The notes under the pieces were generated by a model. It saw only the letters and a program-made list of their open reading frames with translations, had not been told where the DNA came from and made no database searches. A stretch of DNA of 64,000 nt from Acorus gramineus (Eukaryota; Streptophyta; Magnoliopsida; Acorales; Acoraceae), in contig CM060855.1 of NCBI GenBank assembly GCA_030737835.1, forward strand, positions 6,859,786 to 6,923,785. Reading direction: 5' to 3'. How positions within the stretch are numbered: the stretch's first letter is position 1; the number at the start of each line of letters is the position of its first letter. Position numbers and translations under genes: made by a program. Shown piece by piece: positions 51,627-64,000 of this stretch.

Positions 51627-53014
51627 GGGGGGCAGTTATTACCACCCCGTCAGTTCCTTACCCACCCCATATTTGAAAGAAACCTAACCCACCCCAACAA
51701 CACCTCGCACCGTCCCCCTCACACACCGACAATCTCTCCTCCGACAACGATGCGCCGCCGTTCCAGCTCCGCCGTCGTAGTAGCAGCGCTTGTACCCTTC
51801 GTGGGCTTGCCTAGACGATAAGGAGCACACCAGTCGATCCATTACTGGAGTGGACTACGAGCATAGTCACAAATTCGGGATTCGACAATAATTCGGTAGA
51901 GGTTGAGTTCGGTTCGATTTGGATTATGCGAGGAAGGATTCAAAAAAAAATTCAGAAAAATTCGAGGATCTAAAATAGTCCATGTTGTATCTACAAAACA
52001 TAATATACAGACATATCATGTACAACCAAAGCAAAACATCTACTAAATATAAGTATACAACAAATTAGAAAGATTCATAAACAAAAACAACCAAACTTAA
52101 GTTAACTATTACACATTAAAGCAAAAAAATAATAATTAAAGTTGAAAGATGATCATATAGACACAAAAAAAAAAAAAAGATAAAGTGAAAAAAAATTGTG
52201 AAAACTATGATCAATTCATCCTATCCGAACTCTAAAAAAAAATGCATCTATATGACAATTACAAAATATTATCAAGTTTCTAATAAACAGAACAACAACT
52301 GTACTCAAGAATCAAGATTATCTAGTTTGTTCTCCGTTTTGTTTTTTTTAAAAAAAACATAAATTTTTTTTTATGTATTTCTGTGTTACATAAATATAGA
52401 CACAAAATATATCAAGGTAGCCCGCGCGCTACATCCGAGGGCTTGGTAGGAGGGGAATACCTTGTCGCAGGCGGAGCACTTGTAGGAGAGCTTGGGCGCC
52501 AGAGTCGGAGATGAAGGTGATGAGGAGGGGCAGCGGTTGGTGGTGGTGGCGGTGCCTCCTCCGGCGAGCATGAGGGAGAGGTCAAGGTGGTACTCCTCTT
52601 CTTCTTGTTCCATCCTTTCACATAAGCAAGACGAGTTGGTAGGTCTTGTTGAGGAAGGGAAGAGGTAGCGCGCGGCGGAGATGAGCGTGGCGGATGCGTG
52701 TGCGGTGCGTTTGTTACGTGCGAGGAAGCACGACGGACTTGATTGGGGTGGTGTATGTTGTAAAGGTGGTCGTGGTAGGCGATGAATCGGTCCAAAAGAG
52801 TTCGGAGGAGTTGAGGGTGCACGGTGGAAGAGATCAATCTCGTCTTAACGGTGGGAGAGATACGTGAGGTGCTGTCGGGGTGGGTAAGGATTGTTTGGGG
52901 GTGGATTGTGAAGGGATGGAACGTGTATGAATCAAATAAACAAACAAAAAAATAAAAAACAATTTAATACGGGGTGGGTTGAAAAACTGGTGGTGGGGTG
53001 GTAATAACTGCCCC
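51627..53014. mobile_element. TIR element with captured gene fragment (Pack-MULE-like)
   Basis: The left end GGGGCAGTTATTACCACCCC (from 51629) is matched by the inverse of the right end ending at 53014, and similarity continues inwards (CAGTT, ACCCACCCC, then TATT). The 10-base word TTAATTAAAA flanks both sides, at 51617-51626 and 53015-53024, the size expected for a Mutator-like target duplication. Inside are a GC-rich stretch near 51700-51810, an AT-rich centre and a C2H2 zinc-finger coding fragment at 52386-52613. No transposase is visible, so the element is non-autonomous. It lies 144 bases upstream of the OXS3-type start codon. Confidence 0.75.
52386..52613 (-). pseudogene. Truncated C2H2 zinc-finger gene fragment
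   Basis: The frame starts MEQEEEEYHLDLSLML, with an EAR-like LDLSL repression motif at residues 10-14, then a Ser/Pro stretch. A plant-type zinc finger follows (YKCSACDKVFPSYQALG, residues 44-60) with both cysteines (46 and 49) and QALG. The expected continuation GHK and the two histidines are missing: after QALG the frame runs into unrelated sequence (CSARATLIYF) and stops after 75 residues. The protein could not fold a normal finger. It lies wholly inside the TIR element 51627-53014 and looks like a captured 5' piece of a host gene. Confidence 0.7.
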
Positions 53015-53296
53015 TTAATTAAAAAATATAATTAAGATCAGTTCGGGTGGGAGGTTCAAAAGAGTTCGGAGGAGTTGAGGGTGCATGGTGGAAGAGATCG
53101 ATCTCGTCTTAGCAGTAAAAGAGATACGTGAGATACTGTCGGGGTGGGTAAGAATTGTTTGGGGGTGGATTGTGAAGGGATGTAATGTGTACGAATAAAA
53201 AAAAAAAAAAACAATTTAATACGGGGTGGGTTGAAAAACTGGTGGGGTGATAATAACTGCCCCTAATTAAAAAATACAATTAAGATCGATTTTTAA
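52794..53296. repeat. Tandem duplication of the element's right end, about 264-bp unit
   Basis: Copies begin AAAAGAGTTCGGAGGAGTTG at 52794 and 53058. Both contain TACTGTCGGGG-type sequence, ATTGTTTGGGGGTGGATTGT, CAATTTAATACGGGGTGGG and end near AATTAAGATC. The first copy holds the right terminus of the TIR element and its flanking duplication, so the duplication included flanking DNA and happened after insertion. Confidence 0.85.
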
Positions 53297-56269
53297 TTAA
53301 ATATTGTTATAATAATATGGAAGGCTTATCCTGATCCGCTGAGAGACGGGTGTGACACACGAGTCACGAAGTCCATGCGAGTTATCATATCTCGCGAGTG
53401 GGTTTATCAGTCACTCGTGATGTCGACGCGTGTGTTGAATCGACGGTAGAAATCCTACGCGTGGAACTGGATAATTGCAGGTAGTAGTTGTTGGGGTATG
53501 ACGTGGCACTGTCGGGCGAGACTTATCCGAATTTGTAGGACGAGGTGAGATGTCAGATGTGGGGCCCACTGTTAACAAAGATAACATATTTTATTTTATT
53601 TTTTATTTTCCCTTTTGATTTTAGAAGGGATTAATTTTTTTTATAGAGAAAAACAGATATATCCATTACAATGTGAGTGATGTTATTTTTTTTTTTATGG
53701 AAATGTGAGTGATGTTATTAAAAGTATAACATTCATCATTTCACGTAATAATAAGACTTCAAAATAGACACAGTAGATATATAAATTTTGATAGTAAAAA
53801 AATTATTTAATTCAGGCATATAAATCCTCAAAATTACGTTGGATACAATATTTTTATTATTTTAAAGATAATATTATATCCAGTCTCATTTTCAATTATA
53901 ATTTTAGAATACATGTGTTTTGAATTTTTTTAAAATAGTATACCTTATCTAATGAGATAAATGTTTTTATAAAAAACAATTGGGAAATATTCAAATACCT
54001 AAAAGAGCAAGCTACATCAGAGTAATTATGTTAGAGCTGAGTCGGATAGCTTCTCATTTGTTATACTCCGATGAATTGCATGAATGCATTTATAGAAAAT
54101 AAAAAAAAATTCTTTTGAAACATATACTTTGTTAATGTGAGCATATACGTCGTTAATTTTCTATCGACGCATATAGAGTTGAAATTGAAGCTGTAAACAG
54201 ATCTAGGTGTAACAGCGCATGAGCGCCCTATAAAATTTGCAAAAATGTTGTTAGTCATAGGTAAATCTAAAGTGATGCATGCAGGCCATGTTATACCTAC
54301 ATAGCAGTTAACCACTGTTAATATCATCATGTTTTTCCTAATATAATATGATCAAGTCTTGATATACTGAATATCATTTTGGTAGGATCTGAGAGATGTC
54401 TTCTTTAGTGAGAGGACTTGGATTCAAGTTTTTACTGCCTATTGATTGGAAAAAATTTGATTAAAAAAAATTTATCAACAAAAAAAAAAAAATTCCTAAT
54501 AAAAAGTATACAATATATAGATGATATCATATATCAGTTGCAAACTAAATAATAACGTAAACTAAAAGCCTAAAAAAATACATTATCAATTTGTATCACT
54601 CTTTATTCAAGGATACAAATCTACGCTGAATAAGGTTATATTGGTATCCAAATGGGTTTAACATAAACCTTATTTTATTATTGGTTTGGCCAGGGATTAA
54701 AACCCACAAGTACACTAGTTGTGCAAATCTTTTATCCTGTGCATTGGTCGGTCACATCTGTTCATGTAAGCATCTATCATCTATTCAATAAACATGTTGT
54801 CAAACTCTTGCCCAGCGAGTTGGGGATATCCAGGATTCGAACTCTATTTTCATCCCTGGCCCCTGTTATAATTATGTTAATTATGGGTCTTGAGCCCCTG
54901 TTATGTCATATACCTATGTGGTCCTGTTTACTAAAAAAAAAAATACAAATGTTCAAGAAACATGTTCATCCAATTGCCCCCTAGCATGAATGGGGTGGGG
55001 GTGGCTTGGTGCAGAGTGCAGACAAACTTCTCCTCCATAGAGGATATGTGGAAAAGTCATGGGGTGTCTAGGGATAGGAATAGGAGTGTTCCAGCAAAGG
55101 TGTCCGAGTATTTTATTCTTGTTTTATCTGGTTGCTGGTTGGAATAAATAGATCAAGGCTATCTTTCGAGGATAAATCATGATTGTGGCATTTGCCTTGA
55201 TCATTTAAGGGTGATAGATTGAGTGGCGAACGGAGTTTCTTTCAATAGATGTCTCTTGTATTACAATTTTACTTTTGCTTGTTTTTGTAATTGGGTATTG
55301 TTCTTTTTAATACATGAGCGTATACCTATCATTTCTTTTTTAAAAAAAAAGTTCTGTATAAATTCTAAATAAAATATTTTTATTTTTACAAATAAAAAAA
55401 CGAGGAACAATCATTCTTGATATTTTAGAGCCATAAACAATTCAATTATTTTTCTAATGCATAGCAGCATATATCCATATGTTCGAAAGAAGTATATGCT
55501 GTTTTGTCTATTGTTATTGTATGTTGTAATGAATTATATATTCAATTATATATCTTGTAAAAAATAAACATATATGCAAGAATTATTGTTTTATATTTTA
55601 ATATCTTTGTAATTATATATATTAGTCAAACATGGTACATATTGTATCATGAAAAAAAAAGATTTAGTAATGATTGTCATTCGCTCTTCTAATGATCTCG
55701 GGTTTAATGTTTAAGGAGAATACTACTTCATTCGAATGAATACAATAACATTATCCAATAACTAATTTTTGTGGTGCAAGGAATTTAATGGGCTACAAAG
55801 CCCACTTACAAGTACAGTGGCTATTTGGGCCATTTAAAAATATTATTTTTGTAAACAATCAAAAGAAATAAATTTCTTCACTTACCCTTATTTATTCATC
55901 TCACATAAATTTTCTTTCTTTCTTTCTCATAAAAGTGAATTCAAGAAAAAGAGATAGAAAATAATTCTATCAGACACAACATAAAAATAAAATAAATGTT
56001 ACTCCACTTTATTTTTAATCCAGCTTCATTGACCTTATATCATTTTATATCTGAGATAGTACAAAGTTACACTCTAATCAATTAATTAATTACTCGTACT
56101 ATATTAGCCGTCCATTTTCAGATGCGAAAATCAAAGATCCAATGGGCCTCATTGATCTACGAATGCGTCTGCCCTTACCTACCTACCACATGTGGGGGCC
56201 CACCACCATCCAACAATAACCGTCCAAATATACGAACTACTATATACGTACCTCTAACTATTACGCGCC
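53297..56269. other. Intergenic, with a possible SINE/LINE tail near 54800-54945
   Basis: No gene is supported. Near 54815-54850 a B-box-like word GGATTCGAACTC occurs and the unit ends in an A run at about 54933-54944, so a short pol III-type retroelement is possible. A direct repeat AATGTGAGTGATGTTATT sits at about 53671 and 53702. Residues such as WCRVQTNFSSIEDMWK encoded near 55000 loosely recall the C-terminal part of plant LINE proteins but were not convincing. The rest is AT-rich. Confidence 0.35.
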
Positions 56270-56694
56270 AAAAAAAAAAAAAAAGGGTCAATTGCTCAAA
56301 TACCCTGTAGCCCAACCCCATATTTTTTTATGTCCCCAACTTTTTTTAAATTTTTCTTTACCCTTGTAGTAAACATTCATTTTTTTCTTCTATCCCCTGC
56401 CCTGTCACATCACATTCCTCTTCCACTACTACCCTTCCTCTTCTACTAATACCTTTGAACATAACTGTCCCCATTAATTCTCCCCCCCCCCTCCCAAAGC
56501 CCCACAAAATCTCTTTTTTCACCCGAAAAACAAAACCCTCACCAAAACCCTCTCTCTCCCCGCGGCTTTCTCTCTCTTAGCGATGATCCCAATCTTGGCG
56601 TTTCCTCATGGTGTTCTACTCCTCCGGGCAGCAAAGACTTGCCACTCACTGAAACACTCTCCCAGACCATCTCTCCTTTGGCAACCATCCTGAT

Positions 56695-57606
56695 CAGGCC
56701 GGGCCTTGGGCAGAGGCCACCAAGGCCATTGCCTAGGGGCCCCACCTAGGGAGGGCCCCCAACCCTGCTGTACGCATACAATGTAAGCTCATGAAAAAAA
56801 AATATTAAGGTGGTTGCATGACTGCTGGAATCTTTACTCTTGCATATTCATTTCACACCCCAAGGCCTAGGCTCAACAAAATACAAGTACCCAAAGTCCA
56901 ATCAATCGATTCCTCTCCCAAGCTTTTTTTTTTCGCTGGATCATTCCAAGCAATTTTTCTCCAACCATCCCCATTAAAATACCTAAAACTCCACTCCCAT
57001 TAAAATCCCTTAATGGAGATAATATGATTAGAAATAATGATAAAGAACATAAAAATAAAGAAAATATGAATGAACATAATATAGGAGAACATGATAATGG
57101 AAATGAAAAAAAAAATAGTCAAGAAAATTATGAAACTAAAGATTTGACTGAAGAATATGGAAAATTTTCTTCAAACATATATGATCCAAGAAATTGGATA
57201 AGCATTGATCAAAATTTAAGAGACTTATTAATAGAAAAATGTCCTATAAGAGAGAATGATGTCAATTTTCCTAAAGACTTTTACCGCTTAAAATGCGAGA
57301 AGAATAATTTTCAAGTAATATTTATTTGATTAATTATTTTTTTGCTATTGTACCTTTTTATTTGATTGATCTTAGTACAAATATAATTTTGAATGGATAT
57401 TTATGTGTTTTCTAATGTTGTTACAAGAAATTTTTATTTAAGAGATTTCAACTTTAATGATTGTACAATGTTGTATTTGTAATTTATAACATTTGTAACT
57501 TAAAATAAGATAATATTGAAGAACATTTTTCTCTTAATGTATATAGGGCCCCACTCTAAAAGTTCGCCTAGGGCCCCACCAAAAAATAAAATTCTCAGGG
57601 CCGGCA
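56695..57606. mobile_element. hAT-like element nested in the long-TIR element
   Basis: The left end region reads CAGGCCGGGCCTTGGGCAG with ATTGCCTAGGGGCCCC soon after. The right end, inverted, reads GCCGGCCCTGAGAATTTTAT with GGGGCCCTAGGCGAACTTTT after it. These G/C-rich ends with GGGCC and CCTAGG words are characteristic of a large plant hAT family encoding MYM-type zinc-finger transposases. A transposase fragment at 57024-57329 supports the call. No 8-base duplication was found, so borders are approximate. Confidence 0.65.
57024..57329 (+). pseudogene. N-terminal fragment of a hAT (MYM-type) transposase
   Basis: The 101-residue frame is hydrophilic (N, E, K rich) up to about residue 50. It then shows IYDPRNWISIDQNLRDLLIE followed by KCPIRENDVNFPKD (residues about 52-85), the conserved lead-in block found before the zinc-finger and RNase H-like domains of MYM-type hAT transposases. 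The usual RHFS--YY and DDE-type core are absent; the frame ends 16 residues later. It is a dead remnant. The first ATG was used; the true start of the ancestral protein is unknown. Confidence 0.65.
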
Positions 57607-58569
57607 ATGCGACACACCCATTTTGTTGAAATCCTCTCCCCTCACCAAAATCCTAACATCGTCATGTGACCTATTCCTGTGAAAGGGGCGAACTTCAGGT
57701 CTGATAGTATTTACAGGAAATATATCATTAGTTACAGAATCAATGTCTCAAGTTACAGAATATACATAATCCATTACAGACTCAAATGCTATGTCACAAA
57801 CGTATTCTTATGTACTTACAGAATAAAAAGACATACATGCATCACATGTCCATTTTCAATTACAGTTTCTATGAATTAACTAACAGGTATGATCATGCAA
57901 AGTTCATAGAATCGATTATCCTGAAAATGATTATGCATACCCATTGAAATTTTGAACAAAGATATGTATTAGCGGGGCATCAAAGTGAATGTGCAGTTGA
58001 TCAATCTTCTTCATATTACAATCATCTATCAATGTCACAAATGCTTTATTGCAGTCGGGTGTAGTACTTCATCGTGATTTTCAATGGATTCAACTTTTAT
58101 CTTGAACACAACTCCACAAAAAAAATTTGAAGCTCAGTATCTTTTCCAACATCTGTCATGTATGCATTCTCTTTGTATTTACAATGGGTAGGTAGCGAAA
58201 ACATCGGGGGGTTTTGGTGAGGGTTTCGGCGAGGGGGGGTCTTCGCCGAGGGGAGTGGAACATCGGGAGGTGGAGAACGTCGAGGAGAAGAGACTTTCGG
58301 TATTGCAGGTCGTCACCAGGTGGAGGAGATCAACATGGGAGAGGTTTCAAGCGAGGGTTTCAAAAAAGGGAACAAAAATGATTTTGTAGGGTTGGGGGAT
58401 TAAAGAGAGAAGGGTAATAGTGGAATAAAAAAGTGATGTGACAGAGCAGGGGTAAAAAAAAATTGGCTGTGTACACAGAGAGGTAAAGAAAAAAAATTTA
58501 AAAAACTGAGGGCATAAAAAATATTAGGGGGCTTGTCTGAGTAATTGAAACAAAAAAAAAAAAAAAAAA

Positions 58570-62308
<3,739 letters not shown>

Positions 62309-62509
62309 TCACACCTTTATGTAATGCGAGAATCGATGTGGAGAGGCGTCGCGCGCGTGCGCGGACCGTTTGATTGGTTTAGCTTGCGCGGACAATATGT
62401 GCGGATGATTGTATAAGTAGAAGATTTTTTTTAAAAAAAATATACGTTTGTTTGGTTATACGTATTTTATATATGTTATTTTGTGTGTTATGGATAAATT
62501 GGTTTAATA
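62309..62509 (+). other. 3' flank of the endoglucanase gene
   Basis: This 200-base stretch runs from the stop codon to the next element and should hold the 3' untranslated region, AT-rich towards its end. A GCGCGCGTGCGCGG run lies near 62351-62365. No terminator word is assigned. Confidence 0.4.
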
Positions 62510-62584
62510 GGGGGGTAGTCAATTAGGATTTTCATGGACAAAATGTCCATGCTCGTGGATTTATAAATCTTGTGTTTTTCAATC

Positions 62585-63005
62585 AGGACTTTGGTTCGTA
62601 GACAAAAAGTCCAGCGTTATTCGATTGAGACATTATTTCATGGACAAAAAGTCCAGCGTTATTCGATTGAGACATTATTTCATGGACAAAAAGTCCAGCG
62701 TTATTCGATTGAGACATTATTTCATGGACAAAAAGTCCAGCGTTATTCGATTGAGACATTATTTCGTGGATAAAAAGTCCAGCGTTATTCGATTGAGACA
62801 TTATTTCGTGGACATAAAGTCTAGCGTTATTCGATTGAGACATTATTTCGTGGACATAAAGTCCAGCGTTATTCGATTGAGACATTATTTTGTGGACATA
62901 AAGTCCAGTGTTATTCAATTAAGACATTATTTCGTGGACAAAAAGTCCAGCGTTATTCAATTGAGACTTCTCATAGTAGACATTTTGTCATGTGTTATTC
63001 AATTT
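62585..63005. repeat. 42-bp minisatellite, about nine to ten units
   Basis: Units start GAGACATTATTTC at 62627, 62669, 62711, 62753, 62795 and 62837, exactly 42 bases apart, then continue with increasing divergence to about 63005. Each contains GGACAAAAAGTCC or GGACATAAAGTCC, a short inverted repeat, then AGCGTTATTCGATT. Because 42 is divisible by three and the unit has few stops, open frames of 131 residues on the plus strand and 111 on the minus strand cross the array. These are repeats of a 14-residue phrase and not supported as genes. Confidence 0.9.
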
Positions 63006-63098
63006 AAACAGGATTTGTGAAGACTTTCATAAGTGATGGATTCTTGTGGATTTTTGTGGACTTTAGAGAGAGAAATATAAAGAAAAAAGTCTTTTCAA

Positions 63099-63122
63099 AA
63101 TCCCACCCATTTGGGTGGGATT
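63099..63122. repeat. Perfect 11-bp inverted repeat with 2-base centre
   Basis: AATCCCACCCA at 63099-63109 is followed by TT and its exact complement TGGGTGGGATT at 63112-63122. It lies between the two tandem arrays of the TIR element and may be a vestige of its folding structure. Confidence 0.8.
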
Positions 63123-63629
63123 CTCATGAACTTTTATTCCAACTATGTGAATATTTATTCTTTTTTTCTTTTAACAAATATACTCTATGATTTTTATCAC
63201 ATGTCTTTCATATTTTTATTCACATTTTTTTCTTTATTTATCATCTTTTTTTTTTATGAATGTCCATATGTATGAAATATTCCTAATAAATGAGAATGAT
63301 AGATTATATTATATATGCCTAGATCATCCACAATTATTTTTTAAAATATAGATTTATCATATATTTGATTATATGTATAATGTTTGATTTGATTTTCCTT
63401 GAAGATGTTTCTATTATTGTACAATATAGATGTATATATATATATTTTTATAATGTTTAAACATATATAAAAGTAAAAAGATATATTTACATATATGAAA
63501 TATATTGATTGTTTTTATTTTATTTATATGGGTATCAATCATTCATGTTGAATTTGAATATTTGAGTTCTTCATTTGTTATTTTAAAATTCTAAAAATAT
63601 TTTTGTGTTTATTAATAGAAATCCAGATG

Positions 63630-63895
63630 TGAAAAGAGTCAATCTCTGAAAGTCTGCAAAAGTTTGTGAAAGTCTATAAAAATCTATAAGAGTCAATCTG
63701 TGAAAGTCTGCAAATGTCTGTAAAAGTCTGTGAAAGTCCATGAGAGTCAGTCTGTGAAAGTCTGCAAAAGTCTGTGAAAGTCCATGAGAGTAAATTTGTG
63801 AAAGTCTGTAAAAGTCTACGAAAGTCTGTAAAAGTCTGTGAAAGTCTACAAAGTCTACAAAAGTCCATCACTTGAATAATGTCCACAAAAATCCA
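63630..63895. repeat. Degenerate tandem array of AAAGTCTGTG/AAAGTCTGCA words
   Basis: About twenty imperfect copies of a roughly 10-base word (AAAGTCTGTG, AAAGTCTGCA, AAAGTCCATG) run head to tail, with GAGAGTCA-type spacers. Larger units of about 60 bases are visible where TGAAAGTCCATGAGAGT recurs. The minus-strand frame over it is a translation of the repeat and not a gene. Confidence 0.85.
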
Positions 63896-63920
63896 TCAAA
63901 GTCCGTATCGACTACCCCCC

Positions 63921-64000
63921 TTAGTTTTTTTTAATTATTATTATTAATCAAATCAAAGGGGTTGCACAAGCAGCAATGATGTATACCTCACTGCACCAAT
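63921..64000. other. Window end, nothing recognised
   Basis: The last 80 bases are AT-rich single-copy-looking sequence without a supported feature. Confidence 0.4.

Larger units (their letters stand above)
56285..58551. mobile_element. Long-TIR DNA transposon (MULE-like), non-autonomous
   Basis: The first approximately 300 bases and the last approximately 330 are imperfect inverted repeats. Examples: TCAATTGCTCAAATACCC (left) versus TCAATTACTCAGACAAGCC (right, inverted), TTTTTTTAAATTTTTCTTTA versus its counterpart, CTGTCACATCAC in both, CCCACAAAATC versus CCTACAAAATC, and CCCTCACCAAAACCC in both. Both ends sit in A runs (56270-56284 and 58552-58569), so any target duplication is a poly-A word. 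Arms of this length and the terminal sequence suggest a Mutator-like element. A hAT-like element is nested within it. Confidence 0.7.
62510..63920. mobile_element. TIR element with internal tandem arrays
   Basis: The left end GGGGGGTAGTCAATTAGGA at 62510 and the inverse of the right end, GGGGGGTAGTCGATACGGA reading in from 63920, match at 15 of 19 bases, and the match loosely continues (CATGGAC versus GATGGAT). A 42-bp minisatellite fills the left part and a degenerate array of about 10-base words the right part, with AT-rich DNA between. No target duplication is clear (flanks AATA and TTAG), and no transposase is seen. It may be a foldback or MULE-type non-autonomous element, 200 bases past the endoglucanase stop. 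Confidence 0.55.

Noticed and set aside
54962-55147. LINE protein C-terminus
   Set aside because: The resemblance is limited to a few residues (FSSIEDMWK) and no neighbouring motif supports it.
62625-63020. 131-residue and opposite 111-residue repeat proteins
   Set aside because: Both are translations of the same 42-bp tandem repeat; no start context, domain or gene structure supports either.
62585-63895. CRISPR-like array
   Set aside because: Units are contiguous minisatellite copies without unique spacers, in a plant nuclear context with no cas genes.

Overview
The window is nuclear DNA from a flowering plant. Genes carry many GT-AG introns in an AT-rich, transposon-littered background, and the protein families found (GRAS, plant class XI myosin, OXS3-type, GH9B cellulase) are land-plant families. 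The species cannot be named from sequence alone. No rRNA gene, tRNA gene or CRISPR array was seen.

Layout. 1-5465 is AT-rich intergenic DNA with palindromes and small hairpin elements. 5466-7127 is an intronless GRAS gene, an NSP1 orthologue, with an unusual C-terminal extension. 7128-16557 holds MITE-like inverted-repeat elements, a large palindromic element (about 9.5-10.4 kb), a frameshifted LINE relic and an LTR-like block. 16558-47703 is a 39-exon class XI myosin gene, closest to myosin XI-I. All 38 introns close in frame to a 1522-residue protein, and two have GC-AG borders. Its introns hold Tourist-like MITEs, SINEs, a decayed antisense LINE and several local tandem duplications. 49211-51482 on the minus strand is a two-exon OXS3-family gene that converges with the myosin gene.

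51627-53014 is a TIR-bounded element with a 10-bp target-site duplication. It carries a broken C2H2 zinc-finger coding fragment and looks like a Pack-MULE. 56285-58551 is a second long-TIR element, itself interrupted by a hAT-like element with a fragment of an MYM-type transposase. 58858-62308 is an eight-exon GH9 subclass B endo-beta-1,4-glucanase closest to Arabidopsis endoglucanase 11 (GH9B8). Just downstream, 62510-63920 is a TIR-bounded element with a 42-bp minisatellite open in several frames on both strands and a second degenerate array.

The four intact genes (symbiosis/strigolactone regulator, organelle or nuclear motor, stress-related nuclear protein, cell-wall hydrolase) are ordinary plant neighbours and do not form one pathway. 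The unusual content lies mostly in the mobile elements and in splice details of the myosin gene. I found no convincing new multi-gene system. The best candidates for something undescribed are the gene-fragment-carrying element at 51.6-53.0 kb and the minisatellite-bearing element at 62.5-63.9 kb.
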